In this document: positions 15,145 to 24,002 of the stretch, piece after piece
Numbering within the stretch: position 1 is the stretch's first letter
How the letters are laid out: the number at the start of each line of letters is the position of its first letter
Source: Ruminococcaceae bacterium UBA7212
GTDB lineage: Bacteria; Bacillota; Clostridia; Oscillospirales; Acutalibacteraceae
Length of the DNA stretch: 37,324 nucleotides
Direction: 5' to 3'
NCBI GenBank assembly: GCA_002490525.1
Contig: DKUE01000011.1
Coordinates: forward strand, 1 to 37,324
Translations under genes and position numbers: made by a program
Notes under the pieces: model-generated
What the model was told of the DNA's origin: nothing
Database searches by the model: none
What the model saw: the letters and a program-made list of their open reading frames with translations, nothing else

Positions 15145-16008
15145 TTACGCCCTCCTTTGCGAGAGTTTGCTGTTCAGCACATCTATAAAAGAATCGTTTT
15201 TGATGCGTATAAAATCTGCATAATTTGAGGATTTTTTTACGGTAAGGCTACTGTTCGGCCGTAAATGGATGGATGCGTCACCGTCGCAGGATAAAAAGAT
15301 GTCTTCACCGTCCTCGGGAATCTGTACACAAATTTCTGCATTGCTTGCAAAAATTAAAGACCTTGCAAATAAGGAGTGCGTACAAATCGGTGTTAAAAGA
15401 ATGCTCTCAATTTTGGGATCGACTACCGGACCGCCGGCAGACAGGGAGTACGCAGTTGAACCTGTCGGTGTAGAGAGAATGATGCCGTCGGAATAATAGT
15501 GATTTACACGTTTTCCGTCCGCAAATACATCCAAATTGATAAGCTTAATTTGTTCCCCTCGTGCGATGACCACATCGTTCAGGCAGATGGTTTGTACGGA
15601 CGGCGTTTCTTTGTCGAAGGCCTGATAACTGACCTCCAGCATCATACGCGGATCAATCACATAAGTACTGTCTATCAAGTTTTTCAGCAAATGCAGTTCA
15701 TTTTTTTCAATACCGGCCATAAATGCCAAATTGCCTGCATTTACACCCAGAACAGGTTTTTTATAAAGTACGGCTTTCTTTGCCGCGTGAATTAAGGAAC
15801 CGTCGCCTCCAACCGCAATCACTGCGTCACACCACTGCAAGAGTGCCTGCGTTGGTAAAAACTGCACAGAAAAACATGTGTGCAGTTCTTCTTGAACCGT
15901 ATTATCAAAGGCGTAGGAAATTTTCAGCGCATCTAAACAGGCACATACCTCTTTTGTTACCGAAAGCGCATGTGTACGCGTCAAATTCGGCAGTAATGCA
16001 ATTTTCAT
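15145..16008 (-). CDS. nadK: NAD kinase
   Basis: ATP-dependent phosphorylation of NAD to NADP. 287 residues. The GGDGS motif is at 67-71 with catalytic Asp69, NAGNLAFMAG near 90-99 replaces the common N-x-G-x-L-G-F-L form, and TPTGSTAYSLSAGGP is the conserved nucleotide-binding segment. The ATG at 16008 follows AGGTGG. It lies 8 bp downstream of tlyA in the cluster. Confidence 0.95.
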   Translation of the reverse strand: MKIALLPNLTRTHALSVTKEVCACLDALKISYAFDNTVQEELHTCFSVQFLPTQALLQWCDAVIAVGGDGSLIHAAKKAVLYKKPVLGVNAGNLAFMAGIEKNELHLLKNLIDSTYVIDPRMMLEVSYQAFDKETPSVQTICLNDVVIARGEQIKLINLDVFADGKRVNHYYSDGIILSTPTGSTAYSLSAGGPVVDPKIESILLTPICTHSLFARSLIFASNAEICVQIPEDGEDIFLSCDGDASIHLRPNSSLTVKKSSNYADFIRIKNDSFIDVLNSKLSQRRA

Positions 16009-16016
16009 AAATCCAC

Positions 16017-16823
16017 CTACTTTAATTCCGTATGTGAACGGGCAACTAAATTTTGAATATCAACAGCCGCAAAGGTCGGTTCTGTTTCTTTTTTTATGTG
16101 CATCAAATATTCAATATTGCCTTCCGGTCCTTTGATTGGTGAAAAATCCAAATGTAAAACCGAAAAGCCGCCGTAAAACGCAAAGTCGGTAATTTGCCGA
16201 ATAACTACTTCATGCACCTGTGGGTCGCGTACAACACCTTTTTTCCCGACATTCTCTTTTCCGGCCTCAAACTGCGGTTTAATTAAGCATACTGCTTCAC
16301 CGTTCGTTTTCAACAGGGAGAACAGCACAGGTAAAATGATTTTTAAGGATATAAATGAAACATCTACACTTGCAAAATCCAGTGGTGTGTCAATGTCCGA
16401 TGCGGTTAAATAGCGGAAATTTGTGCGTTCCATATTAACAACTCTGTTATCTGTCCGCAGTTTCCATGCAAGCTGACCGTAGCCGACATCAACGGCATAC
16501 ACTTTTTGGGCGCCGTTTTGCAGCATGCAATCCGAAAACCCGCCTGTGGAAGCGCCTATATCCATACAGACACAGTCTGTTAAATCCAGGGAAAACGCTT
16601 TTACTGCCTTGTCCAATTTATAGCCGCCGCGACTGACAAAAGGCATTTTTTCACCGCGCACTTCAAGTTTATCAGTTGCTTTCACAGTGATTCCCGCTTT
16701 TAAAGCTTTTTGCCCGTTGACATAAACCTGACCCGCCATAATCAAAGCCCCGGCTTTGGCTCGGCTTTCTGAAAATCCTTGTTCGAAAATCGCAATATCC
16801 AGCCTTGTTTTATTTTCTGCCAT
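16017..16823 (-). CDS. tlyA: TlyA-family RNA methyltransferase / hemolysin A family protein
   Basis: 268 residues. An N-terminal S4 RNA-binding domain (about 5-62, LDIAIFEQGFSESRAKAGALI) is fused to an FtsJ-type SAM methyltransferase domain. The SAM-binding motif is DIGASTGGFSDCM at 88-100, and the S-R-G-G-Y-K-L-D-K motif at 64-72 carries a conserved catalytic Lys. The characterised mycobacterial homologue 2'-O-methylates cytidines of 16S and 23S rRNA; the Firmicutes YqxC type is less studied. The ATG at 16823 has GAGGT upstream. The start overlaps the dxs end by 14 bp. Confidence 0.93.
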   Translation of the reverse strand: MAENKTRLDIAIFEQGFSESRAKAGALIMAGQVYVNGQKALKAGITVKATDKLEVRGEKMPFVSRGGYKLDKAVKAFSLDLTDCVCMDIGASTGGFSDCMLQNGAQKVYAVDVGYGQLAWKLRTDNRVVNMERTNFRYLTASDIDTPLDFASVDVSFISLKIILPVLFSLLKTNGEAVCLIKPQFEAGKENVGKKGVVRDPQVHEVVIRQITDFAFYGGFSVLHLDFSPIKGPEGNIEYLMHIKKETEPTFAAVDIQNLVARSHTELK

Positions 16824-18669
16824 CTGTAATGACCTCAATCATACCGTCACTGTCTAATTTGTAGCGTTTCAGCTGTGCCGCAACCGATGCGTGAATTACA
16901 AATTCATTCGGCACAGCGGTTAAAGAATATGTACCTTTATAACCGTTCTGCAATAGCTTTGCTCCAAAGGTTTCACCGATACCGCCCGATTCTATTCCCT
17001 CTTCGAAAAAAAATACGGAGTCGGCATGCAAAACACTTTTTACCGATGATGCTTCTATTGGAATAATCTGATTGAGCTTCAATACAGAATAACTGCCGTA
17101 TTGCAGATTTTTATTTAGAGCATCGCATGCCGTTACCGCTGCTGAAAAAGTTCTGCCGTATGTTATAAGAAAATGTGGAGCATTCGGGCTACCGTATATT
17201 TCATACGCGGGAAAGTCATCCTCAACACCTTCGGGAACTTCTGACTCACATCCGCGCGGGTAACGAATCGCAACTAACCCGTTGGCATGATAGATGGCTT
17301 GAATAAATGCATGCTTCAACCCTTTATAGGTGCTTGGGGCCAGCACGGTTATATTCGGAATTCCGTTTAAGAAAGCAGTATCCAGAATACCCTGGTGAGA
17401 AACGCCGTCTTCACCCACAAAGCCAGCACGGTCAATTGCGAGAATCATATGCAGTTCCTGCAAAGCACCGTCATGAACAAGCTGGTCATATCCACGTTGC
17501 AGGAAAGAAGAATATACAGCAAATATCGGAATCATGCCTCCGCGTGCCAAACCGGATGAAAATGTAACAGCATGTTCTTCCGCAATGCCCACATCAAAAA
17601 AACGTGTCGGATATTGCTTTCTGTATTCTTCTAAGCCCGTGCCTAAGGACATTGCCGCAGTCACCGCACAAACGCGCTTGTCCTTTGCGGCAATCTCACA
17701 TAAAAATTTGCCGAACTCTGACGAAAAGTTTGCTCCGGAAAACAACGGTTCTCCCGTATCAATATTAAATTTTGAAATACCGTGGTATTCACTCGGCGCT
17801 TTTTCAGCGTAATTATAGCCTTTTCCTTTCACGGTATTGATATGTAACAATACCGGTGCATTGACCAGTTTTGCACCTTCCAGCGCCTCGGAAAGCTGTT
17901 CAATGTTGTGCCCGTCTATCGGCCCCATGTAACGAAAACCTAGTTCCTCAAAAAAGGTGCTCTTATATATCATATTTTTAACTTTGGTTTTCAGCTTGAA
18001 AATGCGGTTGGACAGCGTTTTACCGATAAACGGGATGTGATTAATGGCTTTTTCCGTACCGGCTTTTAGGCGAAAATAAGCGGGCTTTGTACGTAAAACC
18101 GCCAAATAACGGGCAACTGAACCGACATTCTTCGAGATAGACATTTCATTGTCGTTTAAAATAACAATCAGTCTTTTTCCCGAGCGACCTGCATTGTTGA
18201 GCGCCTCATAAGCAAGCCCACCCGTCAAAGCTCCGTCACCGATGACGGCAATCGCAGTGTGCTTATCTCCGGACAGTGTATGTGCGGTGGCAACGCCCAG
18301 TGCGGCGGAAATAGAAGTGCTGGAATGTCCGCTGAAAAAAATGTCGTGGTCGCTTTCCCTGGGACAGCAAAAGCCCGACAGACCGTTTTCTTTTCGTATT
18401 GTGGAAAAATCAGCATATCTGCCGGTCAACAGTTTATGCGTATACACTTGATGTCCGACATCCCAGATAATTTTATCCCTCGGGGAATCAAAAACGCAGT
18501 GCAGTGCAATGGACAATTCCACTACGCCTAAATTTGACGCTAAATGTCCGCCGTTTTGTGAAACAGTATCAATCAGCACCTTACGAACTTCTCCTGCGAG
18601 AATATCCAATTCCTCAAAATTCAGCGATTTAATATCGGCAGGAGATTGAATTTTATCCAAAAATCTCAT
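16810..18669 (-). CDS. dxs: 1-Deoxy-D-xylulose-5-phosphate synthase
   Basis: Thiamine-diphosphate enzyme that makes DXP from pyruvate and glyceraldehyde 3-phosphate, first step of the MEP isoprenoid pathway. 619 residues. The ThDP/Mg motif GDGALTGG...NDNEMSIS is in the N-terminal domain, the catalytic Glu region VGIAEEHAVTFSSGLA is central, and DRAGFVGEDGVSHQG is the transketolase-like signature. The ATG at 18669 has GGAGTGG 5 bases upstream; longer in-frame extensions would run into ispA and lack a ribosome site. ispA lies just upstream, so MEP entry and prenyl elongation are co-transcribed. Confidence 0.96.
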   Translation of the reverse strand: MRFLDKIQSPADIKSLNFEELDILAGEVRKVLIDTVSQNGGHLASNLGVVELSIALHCVFDSPRDKIIWDVGHQVYTHKLLTGRYADFSTIRKENGLSGFCCPRESDHDIFFSGHSSTSISAALGVATAHTLSGDKHTAIAVIGDGALTGGLAYEALNNAGRSGKRLIVILNDNEMSISKNVGSVARYLAVLRTKPAYFRLKAGTEKAINHIPFIGKTLSNRIFKLKTKVKNMIYKSTFFEELGFRYMGPIDGHNIEQLSEALEGAKLVNAPVLLHINTVKGKGYNYAEKAPSEYHGISKFNIDTGEPLFSGANFSSEFGKFLCEIAAKDKRVCAVTAAMSLGTGLEEYRKQYPTRFFDVGIAEEHAVTFSSGLARGGMIPIFAVYSSFLQRGYDQLVHDGALQELHMILAIDRAGFVGEDGVSHQGILDTAFLNGIPNITVLAPSTYKGLKHAFIQAIYHANGLVAIRYPRGCESEVPEGVEDDFPAYEIYGSPNAPHFLITYGRTFSAAVTACDALNKNLQYGSYSVLKLNQIIPIEASSVKSVLHADSVFFFEEGIESGGIGETFGAKLLQNGYKGTYSLTAVPNEFVIHASVAAQLKRYKLDSDGMIEVITDGRK

Positions 18670-18695
18670 TGTTTCCACTCCAAAGTAAATCCGCG

Positions 18696-19574
18696 TTATT
18701 TTTTGCGGACAGCCAACTGTTTTGCCAACTCTTCTAAGAACGCTGTGTTTGTCGGGAAAGAATTCAGAGCCAATATGGCATTTTCGGTTAAACGGCTTGC
18801 AAGCAACTGACATTCTTCTAACCCCAAGAGGCTGACAAAAGTGCTTTTTGCATTTTTGGCATCACTGCCAACAGGCTTGCCAAGCGTAGCAGTATCACCG
18901 ACAACATCTAAAATATCATCGACAACCTGGAAAGCAAATCCGATATTTTCAGCATAAGTTTCTGCCGCGGTAAGTATTGCTTTATCCTGTATGCCCGCAG
19001 CAATACAGCCAAGCAGTACAGCCGAGCGAATTAATGCGCCCGTTTTTAGTTTATCAATGCGGTGCAAGGTGGCATAATTGACCTGTTTTTCTTCGGACAG
19101 CAAATCAATGACCTGCCCGCCTATCATGCCGTTAATGCCTGCGAAATCAGACAGTGTCCGTACGGCACGGACAATATCTGCTACAGCGACACGGTCAGCT
19201 TTTGTCAGTGTTTCAAATGCAAGAGAAAGCAGTCCGTCGCCCGCGAGCAAAGCAAAGCTCTCCCCGTACTGTTTATGACAGGAGGGCTTTCCCCTGCGCA
19301 AATCATCATCATCCATACACGGCAGATCATCGTGTATAAGCGAATAGGTATGAATCATCTCAACAGCGCAGGCAAACGGCAATGCCGCTTTCGGGTCACC
19401 GCCGCATACACGGCAAAACTCCAATGTTAATATCGGCCGAATCCGTTTACCGCCGTTTCGAATGCTGTACCGCATGGCATCTGCAACAATGTCCTGCCCG
19501 TCTTTTACGGAATATATATATTCTTCCAAGGCGCTGTCAATCATTTTCAGATAATCATTCTGTGTATACTGCAT
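18696..19574 (-). CDS. ispA: Farnesyl/geranyl diphosphate synthase
   Basis: A short-chain trans-prenyltransferase that condenses IPP with allylic diphosphates. 292 residues. The first aspartate-rich motif is in HDDLPCMDDDDLRRG (about 81-95), the second is DDILDVVGD near 215. A bulky Tyr and Leu (YSLI) precede the first motif, consistent with a short (C15) product, although chain length cannot be fixed from sequence alone. The ATG at 19574 lies 2 bp from the xseB stop; GAGG is within the xseB end. It is followed by dxs. Confidence 0.94.
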   Translation of the reverse strand: MQYTQNDYLKMIDSALEEYIYSVKDGQDIVADAMRYSIRNGGKRIRPILTLEFCRVCGGDPKAALPFACAVEMIHTYSLIHDDLPCMDDDDLRRGKPSCHKQYGESFALLAGDGLLSLAFETLTKADRVAVADIVRAVRTLSDFAGINGMIGGQVIDLLSEEKQVNYATLHRIDKLKTGALIRSAVLLGCIAAGIQDKAILTAAETYAENIGFAFQVVDDILDVVGDTATLGKPVGSDAKNAKSTFVSLLGLEECQLLASRLTENAILALNSFPTNTAFLEELAKQLAVRKK

Positions 19575-19576
19575 AG

Positions 19577-19783
19577 TTATTCTGCCTCATCTTCAACATC
19601 AGTCTGCGAAATAGTTCGAATTTTTTGTTCCGCTGTATCCAGTGCCTTGCTGCAAAAAGCAGCAAGTTTTGTTCCTTTTTCAAAAAGCTTTAAAGACGCA
19701 TCCAAAGACACCTCTCCGCTTTCTAATTGGGCAACAATACTTTCTAATTCTGTAATCGCTTCTTCATAGCTTTGCTTTTTCAT
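19577..19783 (-). CDS. xseB: Exodeoxyribonuclease VII small subunit
   Basis: 68 residues, the usual size for this helical-hairpin subunit that binds XseA as multiple copies. Contains the family pattern YEEAITELESIVAQLESGEVSL and a helix with LFEKGTKLA. The ATG at 19783 has AAGGAG upstream and overlaps the xseA stop as ATGA. Confidence 0.95.
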   Translation of the reverse strand: MKKQSYEEAITELESIVAQLESGEVSLDASLKLFEKGTKLAAFCSKALDTAEQKIRTISQTDVEDEAE

Positions 19784-20991
19784 AAAATCTCCTTCACAAT
19801 GCAATCCGCTTTTCCATCGGAAAGCTGTAACACAAAAGTGTCCGCCTTGTGCAGTTGCGCTACAGACTGTAAAACAGTTTTGTCGGGCAGTTCGGCAACC
19901 GCATAACCGCGTGCCAATACAGATAACGGACTGAGTGACTGCAGCTTTGCGGCATTTTCCTGCAAACGCATGCGTGATTTGTAGAAAACGCTTTTCTGTA
20001 AACTCTCAAAAGCATTATTTACAGTTAATAAACGCATACGCATTGCATCTAAGTATACATAAGGATTTTGCAAGACACTCTTTTTTGACAAGATGGCAAG
20101 CTGTTGACGTACTTCCTGTACATACCCGTCCATAGCTTTTTGCAAACGTGTTTGCAATACGGAAATTTCCGCATACAGTGTATTTAAGTTCGGTGTTGCC
20201 AATTCAGCCGCCGCAGACGGTGTCGGCGCACGTAAGTCTGCGACAAAATCGCAAATCGTAAAATCCGTTTCATGTCCGACCGCGGAAATCACGGGAATTT
20301 CGGAACGGTAAATCGCATAGGCAAGTCCTTCGTCATTAAATGCCCAAAGGTCTTCGGTTGATCCGCCGCCTCGACCGATAATTAAAACATCCGCACAGGC
20401 AAGTCGGTTAAAGGTATCCAACGCGGAAACCAATTGTTCCGGCGCCCCATCCCCCTGTACCAATACAGGAGAAATAATGACTTCCGCCAACGGATAGCGT
20501 CTGGATAGAATATTTAAAATATCCTGAATTGCCGCACCTGTTTCAGAGGTAATTACGCCGATGCGCTTCGGATATTTCGGAATCGGCTTTTTGTGTGCTG
20601 TATCAAACAAACCTTCTTTTTGGAGCTTTTCTTTTAACTGCTCAAAAGCCAACTGCAAAGCACCGGCACCGTCCGGCTGCATATCATCTACAAATACTTG
20701 ATAGGAACCTGCCGTCTCATATAGAGAAACTCTGCCGCGAACAATTACCCGCAAACCGTTTTCCGGATGAAATTTTACTTTTGCGGCATTGCTGCGAAAC
20801 ATGACAGCTTTAATCTGTGCCTCTTCATCTTTTAAAGAAAAATAAAAATGTCCCTTTCTGTAATGGTCGGTAAAATTGGAGATTTCGCCGACTAAAAAAA
20901 CATTATACAAATTCTCATCTGCATCCATACGGGATTTTACATAGCGATTCAGTTGAGAGACAGACAAAACCAAAGGTGCATTGTAGATCAT
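19780..20991 (-). CDS. xseA: Exodeoxyribonuclease VII large subunit
   Basis: The catalytic and DNA-binding subunit of the single-strand-specific ExoVII. About 403 residues. An N-terminal OB fold (VSQLNRYVKSRMD, FYFSLKDEEAQIKAVMF) is followed by the catalytic domain with ITSETGAAIQDI, IIGRGGGSTEDLWAFNDE and SAVGHETDFTICDFVADLRAPTPSAAAEL, then coiled-coil repeats. The ATG at 20991 was chosen because it overlaps the upstream stop as ATGA and has GGAGG 6 bases before it; the ATG two codons earlier touches that site. Confidence 0.95.
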   Translation of the reverse strand: MIYNAPLVLSVSQLNRYVKSRMDADENLYNVFLVGEISNFTDHYRKGHFYFSLKDEEAQIKAVMFRSNAAKVKFHPENGLRVIVRGRVSLYETAGSYQVFVDDMQPDGAGALQLAFEQLKEKLQKEGLFDTAHKKPIPKYPKRIGVITSETGAAIQDILNILSRRYPLAEVIISPVLVQGDGAPEQLVSALDTFNRLACADVLIIGRGGGSTEDLWAFNDEGLAYAIYRSEIPVISAVGHETDFTICDFVADLRAPTPSAAAELATPNLNTLYAEISVLQTRLQKAMDGYVQEVRQQLAILSKKSVLQNPYVYLDAMRMRLLTVNNAFESLQKSVFYKSRMRLQENAAKLQSLSPLSVLARGYAVAELPDKTVLQSVAQLHKADTFVLQLSDGKADCIVKEIL

Positions 20992-21935
20992 ATCCATCCT
21001 CCGTTTGCCTGTAAAGCCGATAGAACTGCAATTCCGGCAGCGTTGTCCGCAGAAAATTCAGGTTCGGCAAAAAACGCGTTGTAACGATCGGAAAGCACGG
21101 CGCGCAGCATGCGGTTGGAAGCAACACCGCCCGAAAATAGAATTGGCAGGGATGGGTATTGTTTCTGCAATATATCTGCCATGCCGATTAACACGCTTAA
21201 AACACCCGACATACAAAACCGCGCAATGTCCGCAGGCTGTTCACCGTTTGTGAGCATGTTGCGGCATTGATTTTCCAGTCCGGATAAACAACAGTCAGCG
21301 CCTTTCATGGTAGGACGCATGTGAAAACGCTGTGTACTGCTATCAGACAGTATTTCCAATTCTTTTCCGCAGGGAAATTGCAGACCAAGCATTACACCGA
21401 CACGGTCAATGAGCTGACCCGCTTTTAAATCCAAGGAACGGGCAACGCGCTGTACCGTGAATATTTTGTTCGAATCTGGTTGTACCAGCAAGGCTTCCGT
21501 TGTTCCGCCGGATATATGAAATGCCAAAAAAGACGAAGTCAATAATGGAAGTTGATTTGCAGAATACAATGCCGCAGTGATATGTCCCTCCTGATGGGAA
21601 AATTCCGCACACGGTATCCCCAACACAGCACTTACAGTATGTGCTGTGGCTTTTCCTGCTAAAAAGCACGGCATATAAGAGCCTTTTTCGCGTCGCGGAA
21701 AAACAGAAACACCAACACCGTCCACTTTACCTTGACATTCTGTTTCTGAAAATAAATTTTCTATAATCTGCGGCAGCTGCACCGTATGATGAAAGACAGC
21801 ATCGCTTTGGCGTAAGCCTCTTTCCCCTGCCTTTACAGGCAACAGCATTTTTTTCTGTGTAATGGTTTTTGTTTGCGAATCATACAGCGCGGCAGAGGTG
21901 GTGTAGTTGCTTGTATCAATTCCCAGATACCGCAT
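20988..21935 (-). CDS. TsaD/Kae1-family (M22) paralogue
   Basis: An ASKHA-fold protein related to TsaD, the subunit that makes threonylcarbamoyladenosine of tRNA. 315 residues, shorter than canonical TsaD (about 340). It begins YLGIDTSNYTTSAAL, keeps the metal-type HQEGH (His114, His118), the GGTTEAL phosphate loop and FSGGVASNRML near the C-terminus. Differences from canonical TsaD, such as the lack of the usual S-x-x-H-M-x-G-H form, and the location between nusB and xseA point to the clostridial paralogue rather than the housekeeping enzyme. Function unknown. The start overlaps nusB by 20 bp and the end overlaps xseA by 4 bp, so it is translationally tied to both. Confidence 0.82.
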   Translation of the reverse strand: MRYLGIDTSNYTTSAALYDSQTKTITQKKMLLPVKAGERGLRQSDAVFHHTVQLPQIIENLFSETECQGKVDGVGVSVFPRREKGSYMPCFLAGKATAHTVSAVLGIPCAEFSHQEGHITAALYSANQLPLLTSSFLAFHISGGTTEALLVQPDSNKIFTVQRVARSLDLKAGQLIDRVGVMLGLQFPCGKELEILSDSSTQRFHMRPTMKGADCCLSGLENQCRNMLTNGEQPADIARFCMSGVLSVLIGMADILQKQYPSLPILFSGGVASNRMLRAVLSDRYNAFFAEPEFSADNAAGIAVLSALQANGGWI

Positions 21936-22332
21936 TATCCAAACTCCTTATAAACGAACCTAAAATCCCGTTAATAAACGCGGCATCGTCTGCAGTGGCA
22001 TATGTTTTCGCCAATTCCACTGCCTCATTGGCAGAGACGCTGTGCGGAATTGAATCAACAAACAGGATTTCGCAAATTGCCAAACGCAAAATGGAAAGTG
22101 TCACTTTAGAAAGACGTTCGATTTTCCAGCCAATGGCATATTTTTCAATTACAGCGTCAATCTCCGAAAGTTTTTCATAGGTTTGCTTGAATAAAGATAC
22201 CGAAAAGACAGATGGCTCCAGAAGTCTGGCTTCTACTGCATAACCGATAATATCATCCGCCTCTGTATCCATGTTAAAAGCTCTTTCAAAAATCAAAATA
22301 AAAGCCTGTTCTCTTTCCTGTGCCCGTGTCAT
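21916..22332 (-). CDS. nusB: Transcription antitermination factor NusB
   Basis: 138 residues, all-helical. NusB with S10 (NusE) binds boxA of rRNA leaders. Family features: REQAFILIFERAF at the N-terminus, a central WKIERLSKVTLSILRLAICEIL block and the C-terminal SANEAVELAKTYATADDAAFINGILGSF. The last 20 bp overlap the TsaD-like gene. Its place after Asp23 matches the Bacillus yqhY-nusB order. The start at 22332 follows GGAGGAC. Confidence 0.94.
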   Translation of the reverse strand: MTRAQEREQAFILIFERAFNMDTEADDIIGYAVEARLLEPSVFSVSLFKQTYEKLSEIDAVIEKYAIGWKIERLSKVTLSILRLAICEILFVDSIPHSVSANEAVELAKTYATADDAAFINGILGSFIRSLDNAVSGN

Positions 22333-22393
22333 TTTTCAGTCCTCCATAAAAGCCAAATAAGCCCTCCGCGCAATTTAGCGGAGAGCCGTTATA

Positions 22394-22762
22394 TTAAGAA
22401 TTTGCCTTCAATTCATTAGGTGCGTTAAAATCAATGCCCTGTATACTGACGCTCACCTTGGAAACAACCTTCCCAGTCATACTCTGTACAGCGTTTTTTA
22501 CACTGCGCTGTATTGCTGTGCTGACGGCCTGAATATTCGTACCGCTTTTGACTCGGATATAGATATGCAGACGCACATCATTGTCCATAGCAGTAACCTT
22601 GACAGATTTGGCCGTATCAGCGCCCGCTGACAAACCGGGTCCTTTTGAAGAAAAGGCACTGAAACCTTCCACATCTTTTACAGCATTGGCGGCAATTGCC
22701 GCAATGACTTCATCAGAAATAATGATTTCGCCGCTTTCGGCAGGTCTTTCATTTGCAGTCAT
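22394..22762 (-). CDS. Asp23/Gls24 family envelope stress response protein
   Basis: 122 residues. Typical Asp23 pattern: GEIIISDEVIAAIAANAVKDVEGFSAFS, then VRLHIYIRVKSGTNIQAVSTAIQRSVKNAVQSMTG and VSVSIQGIDF. Members are cytosolic and some are membrane-recruited in envelope stress; the YqhY-type copy next to nusB is linked to regulation of fatty-acid synthesis in Bacillus, where it adjoins accBC. Here accBC are absent. The ribosome-binding site (AGTAGG) is weak. Its own promoter lies at 22892-22919. Confidence 0.92.
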   Translation of the reverse strand: MTANERPAESGEIIISDEVIAAIAANAVKDVEGFSAFSSKGPGLSAGADTAKSVKVTAMDNDVRLHIYIRVKSGTNIQAVSTAIQRSVKNAVQSMTGKVVSKVSVSIQGIDFNAPNELKANS

Positions 22763-22891
22763 TTTGGGAACCTACTTTCCATCGTTTTGTACTTCTGCCG
22801 GCTTTTCGGCCGCAAGGCATCAGCCCGAATGAATGATACAATATTCTACGAAGCTCTTAAAATCTTCAATTTTTTAAATCTTCGTGAAGTT

Positions 22892-22919
22892 ATTATACCA
22901 CAAACCAAAAAATACACAA
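22892..22919 (-). promoter_or_regulatory. Promoter candidate for the Asp23-nusB-recN gene series
   Basis: On minus, TTGTGT (22919-22914), 16 bases, TATAAT (22897-22892). The -35 box touches the spoIIIAH stop codon at 22920. It leaves a leader of about 120 bases before the Asp23-family gene. This would let the housekeeping genes be expressed apart from the sporulation operon upstream. Confidence 0.55.
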
Positions 22920-23444
22920 CTATTTTACTTCAACTAATGTAATTTTTTCTGCGGAAATTTCGGTTTTATGCACAATAATCTCTTTAATCTGCATGGCACT
23001 CTGCTCGTTTAAGGTACCTTTTGCAAGCACAACCTCTGCAGTCTCGCCTAAAGAAACCAATGCTTTACCGCCTGTTTTTGCCGTAATCAGATTTTCAATT
23101 TCCGCTTCTGCTTTTATATTGGCAGACAGCTTACTTAGCGCTTCTCTTGCACTTTCCTTATCCTTCTCTTCTGCTTTTGCATTTTCAATAATTTCTGTCA
23201 GCGCAGACTGCGCATCCGCATGAGCCTGTGTCCGCTTTAATTCCGCCGCTTCAAAATAGTCGCTGTTTCCTGCGTTAACGTATTGCGCCGCGCCTAGGTT
23301 TTCCGCTGATGTTGTTTCTATGGGTGTACCGCGGTTAATCTCACTGATTGGTTTGGTATAATACCAGTTGACATAAACTGCTGCCGCTAGTGCGACAATC
23401 AAACCAAAAAAGACAATTTGCTTTTTACCGATAATTTTTGACAT
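22920..23444 (-). CDS. spoIIIAH: Stage III sporulation protein AH
   Basis: 174 residues. A mother-cell protein that meets forespore SpoIIQ to form the channel across the two membranes. One N-terminal membrane helix (about 10-28), a low-complexity linker, then a ring-building YscJ/FliF-like domain (GTLNEQSAMQIKEII...AEKITLVEV). The helix-rich part has many Ala/Glu/Lys. The ATG at 23444 has GGAGG 7 bases upstream. It is the last gene of the spoIIIA operon, 2 bp after spoIIIAG. Confidence 0.93.
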   Translation of the reverse strand: MSKIIGKKQIVFFGLIVALAAAVYVNWYYTKPISEINRGTPIETTSAENLGAAQYVNAGNSDYFEAAELKRTQAHADAQSALTEIIENAKAEEKDKESAREALSKLSANIKAEAEIENLITAKTGGKALVSLGETAEVVLAKGTLNEQSAMQIKEIIVHKTEISAEKITLVEVK

Positions 23445-23446
23445 AC

Positions 23447-23998
23447 TTACGCCTCCGCTGATTTCATTTTTAATACACTGACACGGTTCGCGCCGATGCC
23501 GAGCGCCGCGCTCACCGCATTTGTGATTTGGTTCACAACAGTTGGATTTCCGCCGCCGTCGCACACGATGATGACCCCTTTTACTTTCGGTGCGTTGGTT
23601 TTTAACAAAATACCTGTATCTCCCGAATCCCCATCAACCAGTACATATTTGGAATCATAGCTTTTTTGCTCTGTGTCACCGTCGTTTTTCGCATTGGTTT
23701 TTTCGTCGGCGGCATAGATTTTTTCATCTGAGCTTTCTATGGTGAGCATGACCTGTACCCTTCCCGCCCCCTCCATCTGTGCAATCAACTCAGATAATTT
23801 TTTCTCAGTCTGCGTACAAAAATCATTTTCTTCTGCTTGCGATTTCATTTCTTGCGACTGTGTGTTTTTTTGGATTTTCTCCTTTGGCAAGATTTCCGAA
23901 AGACATATCAGAAAAATCCCCAACGCACCAAGCAATGCTAAAATCCGCACGCGTTTTTCAGTCTTAAACAGCTCTTTGATATGTAAGATTTTTTTCAT
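23447..23998 (-). CDS. spoIIIAG: Stage III sporulation protein AG
   Basis: 183 residues. An N-terminal membrane helix (about 18-34) is followed by a ring-building domain. GRVQVMLTIESSDEKIYA and VKGVIIVCDGGGNPTVVNQITNAVSAALGIGANRVSVLKM are characteristic. SpoIIIAG forms a large ring in the mother-cell part of the feeding-tube complex. The segment between strands (residues about 95-125) carries many Asp/Lys residues. Confidence 0.94.
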   Translation of the reverse strand: MKKILHIKELFKTEKRVRILALLGALGIFLICLSEILPKEKIQKNTQSQEMKSQAEENDFCTQTEKKLSELIAQMEGAGRVQVMLTIESSDEKIYAADEKTNAKNDGDTEQKSYDSKYVLVDGDSGDTGILLKTNAPKVKGVIIVCDGGGNPTVVNQITNAVSAALGIGANRVSVLKMKSAEA

Positions 23999-24002
23999 AG
24001 GC

